The notes under the pieces are model-generated. The model was not told the origin of the DNA. It worked only from the letters and a program-made list of their open reading frames with translations, and did no database searches. Below, in pieces: positions 6,741-11,951 of a stretch of 16,543 nt of DNA (its first letter is position 1; every line of letters starts with the position of its first letter). The stretch lies in assembly GCA_946480595.1 (NCBI GenBank), contig CAMLKC010000019.1, forward strand, positions 1-16,543, read 5' to 3'. The position numbers and the translations under genes were made by a program. The DNA is from an uncultured Candidatus Saccharibacteria bacterium (GTDB taxonomy: Bacteria > Patescibacteria > Saccharimonadia > Saccharimonadales > CAMLKC01).

Positions 6741-6769
6741 TTGAAAAGTCGCGGCTACTCTGGTACAAT
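6741..6769 (+). promoter_or_regulatory. Promoter of rpsO
   Basis: TTGAAA (6741-6746), 17-nt spacer, TACAAT (6764-6769) with an extended -10 TGG. It begins 4 nt after the stop of the previous gene. ATG 6778 is only 8 nt after the -10, so the message is predicted to be leaderless or nearly so. Confidence 0.82.
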
Positions 6770-6777
6770 ACTTTTTG

Positions 6778-7044
6778 ATGATAACAGCAGATAACAAAGC
6801 CAAGGCACTCGCCTTGACACAGACGCACAAAGAAGACGTTGGGTCTCCACAAGCTCAGGTCTCTGTTTTGACGTCTCGTATCAAGGAAATCACCGAGCAC
6901 CTCAAGGCTAACAAGCACGACCACATGGCTCGCCGCGGACTTATCCAGATGGTAGGCCGTCGCAAAAGGTTGCTGAAATACCTCGAACGCAAAAACTTCG
7001 AAGCTTACGAAGCAACCGTCGCCAAGCTAAAACTCCGCAAATAA
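6778..7044 (+). CDS. rpsO: Ribosomal protein S15
   Basis: An 88-aa protein of the usual S15 length (about 89 aa) that binds the central domain of 16S rRNA. Conserved pieces: GSPQAQVSVLTSRIKEITEHL, then HDHMARRGLIQMVGRRKRLL, LKYL. ATG 6778 is used; the TTG three bases before it is not needed, as the family begins just before this point. The gene has no Shine-Dalgarno sequence and is read from its own promoter. The terminator hairpin begins in its last codons. Confidence 0.96.
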   Translation: MITADNKAKALALTQTHKEDVGSPQAQVSVLTSRIKEITEHLKANKHDHMARRGLIQMVGRRKRLLKYLERKNFEAYEATVAKLKLRK

Positions 7045-7058
7045 TCGCGGAGTTTTTT
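7029..7058 (+). terminator. Terminator of rpsO
   Basis: AAAACTCCGC (7029-7038) pairs with GCGGAGTTTT (7047-7056) around an 8-nt loop that contains the stop codon, followed by TT. The 5' arm encodes the last residues of S15. Confidence 0.85.
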
Positions 7059-7084
7059 GATTCTTTAAATAAACATGGTATAGT
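7057..7084 (+). promoter_or_regulatory. Promoter of the 17-codon leader ORF and downstream operon
   Basis: TTGATT (7057-7062), 16-nt spacer, TATAGT (7079-7084) with an extended -10 TGG. The -35 overlaps the T-tail of the rpsO terminator. Predicted transcription starts at or next to ATG 7091. Confidence 0.7.
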
Positions 7085-7090
7085 TTACGT

Positions 7091-7144
7091 ATGGTTTACC
7101 TAAACGCCCACCATCTGCATATTTCGCCGGAGCAAGTCGGGTAA
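7091..7144 (+). CDS. Leaderless 17-aa ORF, possible leader peptide
   Basis: Encodes MVYLNAHHLHISPEQVG and then TAA. Three of residues 7-10 are His (CAC, CAT, CTG, CAT). The ATG lies 6 nt after a good -10 box, the arrangement seen for other genes in this window, and no ribosome site is present. A terminator follows 21 nt after the stop. The bases of its last codons (CAAGTCGG, 7133-7140) can pair with the 5' arm of that terminator. This is what an attenuation leader would look like, but expression of the peptide is inferred only. Confidence 0.45.
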   Translation: MVYLNAHHLHISPEQVG

Positions 7145-7165
7145 TTTTCTTATTGTCATATTTTT

Positions 7166-7190
7166 ACGCCGAACTTGTTTCGGCGTTTTT
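7166..7190 (+). terminator. Intrinsic terminator upstream of the GNAT-like gene
   Basis: ACGCCGAA (7166-7173) pairs with TTCGGCGT (7179-7186) around a 5-nt loop, followed by TTTT and G, then TTT. It ends 31 nt before the start of the next gene, for which I see no separate -10 box, so it may control read-through into that gene. Confidence 0.8.
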
Positions 7191-7221
7191 GTTTGTTGAC
7201 TTTAATTTGAAATAAGGAAAT

Positions 7222-7917
7222 ATGATGAAAAACAGAGAAATACTTACTGGTGAGCGAGGAGCTCGCCGGTTGGATGATATAGCGATCCCGCTTGCGGATG
7301 TCTATAAAGCGGCGTTTGCCGGTGAACCGTGGTTTGAGGTGAGCAGGTGCGCGGTCGACGATTGTTCGGTAGGTTTTTGCCCGGACGCACCAGGGCTGCC
7401 GTGTGCTGGGTGCGGTAACGAGCTAACTGAGGCATATGAGGTAGATGAGCTTGTCGCCGCGTGGCGGCAAATGATAACAGGCGAAGATGCGATGATGGAG
7501 ATTGGTTACATGGGCGACAATCCGGTCCGGGTTACGCTAGCGCGCCCAACGACACCAGCCGAATTGTACGCCCGAAAATACGCAGACGTGCCGGCGATGG
7601 AACGCTGGACTGCCGAAAACCTCGACCGCGAGCTGGTTTGGATCGAAGACACCTTTGCTGACCGAAGCAAACAGCCGCGCGGTAACTTAAAAGAGCGCGG
7701 CCGCACGCTCGGCACGATCGCGCTTCGCTACGGCGGCCTAGCGGTCGTAACGCGCACATTGGCGCCGCAGGTCATTGCGGCCACGCTACGCGACGCAGGG
7801 GAGAGAACCGACCTGTTTGTTGGCACCGAAGGAGTTGGCAGTACCATGCCGGGCGCCCGGTCGGTAATGATCGTGCCTGACAGGCGAACGCTGCTGAACG
7901 TGAAGGAGATAGAATGA
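7222..7917 (+). CDS. GNAT-like protein with a cysteine cluster
   Basis: The 231-aa product resembles a group of GNAT-fold proteins. IPLADVYKAAFAGEPWFEV (22-40) matches the first helix of that group ('iy..aF..ePw.E'), followed by cysteines 43, 48, 53, 61 and 64 (ending CAGCG), which may bind zinc. GGLAVVTRTLAPQVIAATLRDAG near the C-terminus resembles the last GNAT strand and helix. The usual acetyl-CoA loop (R/Q-x-x-G-x-G/A) is not obvious, though GRTLGTIALRYGG is a candidate region. An AAGGA site precedes ATG 7222 by 3 nt; ATG 7225, the next codon, would be better spaced. The stop overlaps the next start (ATGA). It may be controlled by the leader at 7091-7190. The acetyltransferase function is tentative. 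Confidence 0.6.
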   Translation: MMKNREILTGERGARRLDDIAIPLADVYKAAFAGEPWFEVSRCAVDDCSVGFCPDAPGLPCAGCGNELTEAYEVDELVAAWRQMITGEDAMMEIGYMGDNPVRVTLARPTTPAELYARKYADVPAMERWTAENLDRELVWIEDTFADRSKQPRGNLKERGRTLGTIALRYGGLAVVTRTLAPQVIAATLRDAGERTDLFVGTEGVGSTMPGARSVMIVPDRRTLLNVKEIE

Positions 7918-8618
7918 ATATCTTAGTACTTGGCGGCACGCACGGCAATGAGCTGCTGGGGATACGGCTGGTAAAGCTGTTAAAAAGGCGTCCAATCAAA
8001 GGTGTGAAGGCGGTGATTGCCAACCCCAGGGCAGTCCAAGCCGTTACGCGTTTTACCGAGTCCGATCTCAACCGGAGTTTCGGTGAAGGCTACGTGGGTA
8101 CCTACGAGACGAAACGGGCCGTCGGGCTGAAAAAACTGGCGGCCGGCTACGACGCGGTGCTGGACTTTCACAATACCCAAACGCCGAACAACAACTGCGG
8201 ATTTGTAGGGATGGGCTGTGACCCGCGCCTGTACGACGTGGCAAAAGCCGTCGGGTTTTCGATGTGCGTCGAGGCTACCTACGACTGTGTGAATAAGTAT
8301 TGCCTCAACACGATTTCCATTGAAATAAGCGTGGACGATGCACTGGACGACCCGGAAATCTGGTACGAAAAAATAGCCGCCTTATCCGCGGAGAGGTTGC
8401 CAGTTCCGCAGCGCCCGCTTCAGCTGTACCGGTTTTCGCGCCGGGTGTCATGGGAAGAAAAGGAAGCGCTTAGCCTTGGGAATTGGCAGCCGTTTCAGCG
8501 AATAAACGCCGATGAAGCGCGCCGTCTGGGCGTCAAAAAAGAAACGGTGCCGATTTTCATCGGCTCACGGTTCACCAGCGAATACGCAACGCTGCTTTCG
8601 ATAGAGCGGAGCGTTTAA
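7914..8618 (+). CDS. AspA/AstE-type M14 zinc deacylase
   Basis: A 234-aa member of the aspartoacylase / succinylglutamate desuccinylase branch of M14 zinc carboxypeptidases, which remove acyl groups from N-acyl amino acids. Visible residues: GGTHGNE (7-13) with zinc ligands His10 and Glu13, ESDLNRSF (49-56) with substrate-binding Arg54, VLDFHNTQ (82-89) with the third ligand His86, and ISIEIS (134-139) where Glu137 is the likely catalytic Glu. Length is slightly short for the family (about 300 aa). It starts within the stop of the GNAT-like gene (4-nt ATGA overlap), so the two are translationally coupled. The substrate is unknown. Its TAA overlaps the stop of the convergent NUDIX gene in the sequence TTAA. 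Confidence 0.83.
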   Translation: MNILVLGGTHGNELLGIRLVKLLKRRPIKGVKAVIANPRAVQAVTRFTESDLNRSFGEGYVGTYETKRAVGLKKLAAGYDAVLDFHNTQTPNNNCGFVGMGCDPRLYDVAKAVGFSMCVEATYDCVNKYCLNTISIEISVDDALDDPEIWYEKIAALSAERLPVPQRPLQLYRFSRRVSWEEKEALSLGNWQPFQRINADEARRLGVKKETVPIFIGSRFTSEYATLLSIERSV

Positions 8619-9070
8619 AGACTCATTTGGTGGTAAATAAGTACCGGCTGCACGGTATTCACGTACTTGCTCAGATCGATTTCCTGCAGGAAGTCGGGCA
8701 GGACGACGTGTTCTTTCGGGTCGATAAACTCAACCAGCTCGACTTCCTCGACGCCGTGCGACGTGGCGGCAAGGTCGATAGTCTCGTAATCTTCGGGGTT
8801 TTCAATCAGGAAAAAGAACTCCATCTGTTCTTTTTTGCCGTCCTCAGTAAACTGCTGCATAAAGAGCAGGCGGCCGATCTTCGGTTCAATGCCGGTTTCC
8901 TCGATCATTTCGCGCTTTAGGCCGTCTTCTAACAGCTCACCCATGTCCAGTCCGCCACCGGGCGTACACCAAAAGTCGCGGTCGTTCCGGCGGTAGGCGG
9001 TCAGCTTTTGGCAGAGTAACTTTTCGTCTTTAAAAATGATTCCTCGTACGGCAATCCGTCGTTCTTGCAT
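8615..9070 (-). CDS. NUDIX hydrolase
   Basis: The 151-aa product contains a complete Nudix box, GGLDMGELLEDGLKREMIEE then TGI (39-61), matching G-x5-E-x7-R-E-x2-E-E-x-G. Such enzymes cleave nucleoside diphosphates linked to another group, for example oxidised dNTPs, ADP-sugars or capped RNA ends. The exact substrate cannot be read from this sequence. The start ATG 9070 (MQERRIAVRGIIF) follows an AAGGAG site at 6 nt spacing; longer in-frame starts run into the leader and lack support. It is transcribed from 9162-9167 with a leader of about 85 nt that is homologous to the leader of the divergent operon. Confidence 0.9.
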   Translation of the reverse strand: MQERRIAVRGIIFKDEKLLCQKLTAYRRNDRDFWCTPGGGLDMGELLEDGLKREMIEETGIEPKIGRLLFMQQFTEDGKKEQMEFFFLIENPEDYETIDLAATSHGVEEVELVEFIDPKEHVVLPDFLQEIDLSKYVNTVQPVLIYHQMSL

Positions 9071-9105
9071 GTGTTTCTCCTTGGTTAAAATATTGACCGT
9101 TAGAG

Positions 9106-9167
9106 GTTCGGCTCGTCCGAACGTAGACGCATAGCGGATCCCGCAGGATCGTATTGCCACGATTATA
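9106..9167 (-). promoter_or_regulatory. Promoter and two-hairpin leader of the NUDIX gene
   Basis: Minus strand: extended -10 TGCTATAAT (box 9167-9162), then TGGCAAT, hairpin 1 GATCC-TGCG-GGATC (9150-9137), a 14-nt linker containing CTAT, and hairpin 2 GTTCGG-ACGAG-CCGAAC (9122-9106). The ribosome site follows about 20 nt later. The same order and spacing occur on the other strand at 9200-9262. Confidence 0.62.
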
Positions 9168-9199
9168 GCACGAGGCTAGGCGGCGGAGCTACGGTTTGC

Positions 9200-9262
9200 T
9201 ATACTTGGCAATTACTATGATCCGCTAGGATCCTCTATTCGCGAATGTTCGGACGGCCGGAC
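9200..9262 (+). promoter_or_regulatory. Promoter and two-hairpin leader of the Gre-like operon
   Basis: Extended -10 TGCTATACT (box 9200-9205), then TGGCAAT, hairpin 1 GATCC-GCTA-GGATC (9219-9232), a 14-nt linker containing CTAT, and hairpin 2 GTTCGG-ACGG-CCGGAC (9247-9262). The stem of hairpin 2 is kept through a U-G pair relative to the copy at 9106-9122, while loops differ. An AAAGGAG ribosome site precedes ATG 9306. Confidence 0.62.
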
Positions 9263-9305
9263 CGCTGGCGATTCTCTTACGAAAAAATAAACGAAAGGAG
9301 CTTTC

Positions 9306-9764
9306 ATGCGCGAAGAGCTCGTCATACTTGATGAGGATAAAGCGTACGCGGCGCGGCGGATTGCCGAGTTGCAAAAAGAGATTCTTGGTCTGGGGCCTGA
9401 GTTTTACGAAGTATTTAATCAATCATCAGAAACCTGGCACGACAACGCGCCCTTTGACGCGCTGCGCGACCGGCAGTCGCTACTCGATGCCGAGCTGCAA
9501 AAACTCCGCCAAGTGCTGCGTGACAGTGTGCCGGGCGTGCCGGTAAAAAAGAAGGGCCAAGCGGGAGTCGGGAGCATCGTAGAACTCTCGAGCGGCCAGC
9601 GCTATTTTGTTGCCGGTGATTGGACGCCGCATGCCGGACAGTTGAAGGACGCCGCCATAGTTGTCAGCCGCAAAGCACCGATTGCCGCCGCGCTGCTTGG
9701 CAAAAAAGTCGGCGCCGTTGTATCCGCAGGCAAGCAACAGGCAATAATAACCGCTATACTATAA
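9306..9764 (+). CDS. GreA/GreB-like transcript cleavage factor, divergent
   Basis: The 152-aa length and layout match Gre factors, which enter the RNA polymerase secondary channel and promote cleavage of backtracked RNA. Residues 1-75 form a helical hairpin with heptad-like Leu. Residues 85-152 are the FKBP-like domain (GSIVELSSGQRYFVAGDW, SRKAPIAAALLGKKVGAVV, compare 'S..SPlG.ALlGk..Gd'). At the hairpin tip the usual 'DLSENAEY' is replaced by SETWHDNAPFD (41-51), with Asp46 and Asp51 as possible stand-ins for the metal-binding acids. It is the first gene of a three-gene operon with the FusB-type and GNAT genes. It could be a Gre paralogue with another job at the channel. Confidence 0.75.
   Translation: MREELVILDEDKAYAARRIAELQKEILGLGPEFYEVFNQSSETWHDNAPFDALRDRQSLLDAELQKLRQVLRDSVPGVPVKKKGQAGVGSIVELSSGQRYFVAGDWTPHAGQLKDAAIVVSRKAPIAAALLGKKVGAVVSAGKQQAIITAIL
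9755..9760 (+). promoter_or_regulatory. Internal -10 box before the FusB-type gene
   Basis: TATACT ends 6 nt before ATG 9767. This is the same geometry as the leaderless starts elsewhere in the window. No clear -35 is present, so it may be only a secondary promoter within the operon. Confidence 0.4.
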
Positions 9765-9766
9765 TC

Positions 9767-10249
9767 ATGAACGCTCTATCCAGAGAAGCATTTACCGAGC
9801 TAACTAGTACGATGCGGCCGCGGCTTCGCCGTGAGCTGCGCTTCGTGCCCGAAGAAATCAGCGACTGGGAAAGCCGTGATTTTTTGGCGGTGACCAACAA
9901 GCAGGGGAATGAAGGCGTGCTGATCGTTCCGTTCTTAGGTAATATAGTAGCTCCATTCGTAGTACAGGCTCGCCAGCCCAATGCATCGGGGCGGGTAGAA
10001 GCGGTTATCTGCGATATTTGCGCGACCTGGCAGCGCGGCACGCACTCGGCTGCCATTACTTTTACTGTCGACAAAACACGCTCAGTATCGTTTTTATGCT
10101 GCGCCGATCTGCTTTGCAGCTTTCACGTTCGTAGCCAAACAGCCGCCGCGACACTCTCAAGGGCGCAGCTGCGCGAGCAAATCACGGTTGACGCGAGAAT
10201 TCAGCGCCTGCGCGACCGGCTTGCGAGTATACTGAGTGTATATGAATGA
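9767..10249 (+). CDS. FBP/FusB-type protein with C-terminal treble-clef zinc finger
   Basis: The 160-aa product ends in a domain matching the EF-G-binding treble-clef zinc finger of FusB/FBP-family proteins. Visible pieces are ICDICATWQRGTHS (81-94) with Cys82, Cys85 and His93, then VSFLCCADLLCSFHVRSQ (107-124) with Cys111, Cys112 and Cys117. FusB proteins bind elongation factor G and free it from stalled ribosomes, giving fusidic acid resistance in staphylococci; relatives without known drug roles exist in Actinobacteria. ATG 9767 is 2 nt after the stop of the Gre-like gene; the frame is open further upstream but overlaps that gene without support. The last codons overlap the next gene by 8 nt. 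Confidence 0.72.
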   Translation: MNALSREAFTELTSTMRPRLRRELRFVPEEISDWESRDFLAVTNKQGNEGVLIVPFLGNIVAPFVVQARQPNASGRVEAVICDICATWQRGTHSAAITFTVDKTRSVSFLCCADLLCSFHVRSQTAAATLSRAQLREQITVDARIQRLRDRLASILSVYE

Positions 10250-10682
10250 CATTCACATCAGGGATATGCGCGAGGCGGACGTACCGGCAGTAGCGGCGAT
10301 TGGCCGCGGGGCGTCAGAGTTAAAAACGAATGAAGACGATGAATTCTGGAGCGAAGACCTCCTAAAAGACTGGGTTGCTGGTGACGATGTCATGCTTGTC
10401 GTTGAGGCAGATGGCCGGGTTGTTGGCTTTATGCTGACGCAGATCCACAAGGCAACCAAAGCAGGGTATCTGTCGGACGTCGCTATTCATCCGGACTTTC
10501 GCGGCCATGGTGTCGGCTCACAGCTCATCGAAGCAGCTCTTGCCCGGTTGAAAGAGCGTGGCGTTAACTACGTCTATGGCCTTACCAAGGTAGAAAACGA
10601 GAAAATACACGGCCTGCTGAAAAAATTTGGATTTACGCAGGGCAATGCTTTTTACTGGTTTGAGAAATATCTGGACGTTTAA
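10242..10682 (+). CDS. GNAT N-acetyltransferase (RimI-like)
   Basis: The 146-aa product shows a standard GNAT fold: IRDMREADVPAVAAIG (first strand and helix), MLVVEADGRVVGFML (strands 2-4), LSDVAIHPDFRGHGVGSQLI (motif A, acetyl-CoA loop R-G-H-G-V-G), and a C-terminal VYGLTKVENEKIHGLLKKFGF. It transfers acetyl from acetyl-CoA to an amine, possibly a protein N-terminus or a small molecule; the acceptor is unknown. ATG 10242 overlaps the previous stop by 8 nt, showing translational coupling; the GTG at 10236 is less likely. A TATACT box at 10228-10233 might add a second start. Its TAA shares TTAA with the stop of the convergent gene. Confidence 0.87.
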   Translation: MNDIHIRDMREADVPAVAAIGRGASELKTNEDDEFWSEDLLKDWVAGDDVMLVVEADGRVVGFMLTQIHKATKAGYLSDVAIHPDFRGHGVGSQLIEAALARLKERGVNYVYGLTKVENEKIHGLLKKFGFTQGNAFYWFEKYLDV

Positions 10683-11749
10683 GCAGCCAGATCGACTGAT
10701 TCTTGGGTCAGTGCTTCGCGCAGTAGCTGGGCTTTTTCGGCTGCCTTAGCAATTTCTCCGCCCCAAACGGTGGCGGGCGGATCAGCACGGGACTCGTAGC
10801 CGGCAACAGTCACGCGCAAATCACCCTCGAGGCATAGTCGTTCGGTCTCGAATTTTTGGCCTAGAAAGTATGGTTGGTGGCTGACAAACAGGGCTTTATC
10901 GCCTGGTTTAAGTTCGGCGATCTTGCTAAGAAACGCGATGGTTTCACCAGTACTCGCACGCGGCTGGCTATCTTTCTTGTAGGGAGCTGACAGGTTAACG
11001 ATAACCTCAGGTGCCCATTCCGGTCGTTGCTGGTCGTCGTCAAAACTAACTGTCTGCACCTGGTAGCGGCTGTCGTAGTTGTCATCTCGGTACCAAGAGG
11101 TCATGGGCGAGTGTGCATCAACGCGTGGTGCGTCATAGCCGTGTCGCTCGAACCAGTCTTTTGCTGCGAAGGCTAGCAGGTTGGTCTCGACCTGTGAATC
11201 ATTGACGTAGGGATATTTGCCGGCGTTTTTAAGGTCGGGGGCGAGCATAGGGCGTTCAGCGCCTAGGCCAATCAAATACTTAGCCGTGGTATCACCTTGC
11301 TCTAGTGTGTCGTACAGAAAGTCGGTGCGGTTTGCAACCGGCGCGACCGTGGCACCAAAAACAGCAGCAACGGTATAGTCACCTTCGGGTATAGGAGCAG
11401 CTTCGGTCATTGACAGCTCGGCTGCAACTCGTTTGATTGTCGTGCGAAATTCGGGTGATAGGTCATCATCTTTTAGTTGGTGACGCTCCATTTTAGGGTC
11501 ATTACGCCAGTTCATAGCTTTGTGGACCAGCCTGGCGACAACATCAGGATAGACTTCTAGGTTATCTTGCGCGGCTATCAGCTCGTTCATTTCCTCTTCA
11601 CTGATACGTCCTTCGGCTTCTGACGCAACCAGTAGTTCCTGTAATGCGGGGTGAAAGAGGAAGGCTTCGGTTTCATCTTTCAGACGTTCGCGGTAGTCGG
11701 CTTTGGATAGTGAGTGTTCTGGGGTGATTTTTGTGATTTCGTGGTTCAT
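10679..11749 (-). CDS. 356-aa protein of unknown function, weak DUF218-like signs
   Basis: I do not recognise this protein with certainty. Residues 1-120 are acidic and helical. Residues 125-310 look like an alpha/beta domain: YTVAAVFGATV (125-135), an Arg-containing helix, AKYLIGLGAERP (156-167), TGETIAFLSKIAEL (267-280) and DKALFVSHQPYFLGQKFETE (284-303). The order of a 'vFGA' strand, a 'lGa.R' turn, a T-x-E-T helix and an 'LFVSHQPY....R' segment recalls DUF218 (YdcF/SanA/ElyC) proteins, but the match is weak. No signal peptide or membrane helix is seen. ATG 11749 is 8 nt after a TATAGT box with a consensus -35, so the message is predicted to be leaderless. Confidence 0.8.
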   Translation of the reverse strand: MNHEITKITPEHSLSKADYRERLKDETEAFLFHPALQELLVASEAEGRISEEEMNELIAAQDNLEVYPDVVARLVHKAMNWRNDPKMERHQLKDDDLSPEFRTTIKRVAAELSMTEAAPIPEGDYTVAAVFGATVAPVANRTDFLYDTLEQGDTTAKYLIGLGAERPMLAPDLKNAGKYPYVNDSQVETNLLAFAAKDWFERHGYDAPRVDAHSPMTSWYRDDNYDSRYQVQTVSFDDDQQRPEWAPEVIVNLSAPYKKDSQPRASTGETIAFLSKIAELKPGDKALFVSHQPYFLGQKFETERLCLEGDLRVTVAGYESRADPPATVWGGEIAKAAEKAQLLREALTQESVDLAA

Positions 11750-11757
11750 TTGTCTAT

Positions 11758-11786
11758 ACTATAGCATAAACGCAATGAATTTTCAA
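11758..11786 (-). promoter_or_regulatory. Promoter of the 356-aa gene
   Basis: Minus strand: -35 TTGAAA (11786-11781), 17-nt spacer, -10 TATAGT (11763-11758) with an extended TGC. The start codon is 8 nt downstream, so this is a clear case of a leaderless transcript. Confidence 0.82.
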
Positions 11787-11821
11787 GAGGTACATAACTA
11801 GGGCAGTAAGGCTGAATAGGG

Positions 11822-11951
11822 TATAATAACAACAACGTTCGCCGCCAGCGACTAAGTGGTGGATGCGCTATTTCTGTTTCGCAGAAGTACTCGCACACCC
11901 GTTACTTACTCGCCTTATACATTAACAGGCGAACAAAAAAGGAGGACAGCA
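11822..11951 (+). promoter_or_regulatory. -10 box and structured leader of pnp
   Basis: TATAAT at 11822-11827 (no clear -35) opens a leader of about 115-120 nt. GTTCGCC (11837-11843) can pair with GGCGAAC (11928-11934), closing a multi-branch structure. Inside it TATTTCTG (11869-11876) pairs with CAGAAGTA (11882-11889). An alternative stem CCGCCA/TGGTGG (11842-11847 with 11857-11862) overlaps the closing stem by two bases. AAAAAAGGAGG follows directly, so the closing stem could control access to the ribosome site. Confidence 0.55.

Noticed and set aside
9101..9125. GGTTCG sequence resembling a tRNA T-arm
   Set aside because: No acceptor stem, anticodon arm or D arm surrounds it. It is the second hairpin of the duplicated leader motif.
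9071..9160. Longer NUDIX protein starting at 9160
   Set aside because: The extra residues cover the leader hairpins and ribosome site. The Nudix fold begins normally after ATG 9070, which has AAGGAG at good spacing.
9620..9766. Upstream extension of the FusB-type protein inside the Gre-like gene
   Set aside because: Overlaps the end of the Gre-like gene in another frame and has no ribosome site; ATG 9767 directly follows that gene's stop.
11856..11951. In-frame upstream start for pnp
   Set aside because: The extra 32 residues do not match PNPase, and ATG 11952 has a strong GGAGG site and the usual family N-terminus.
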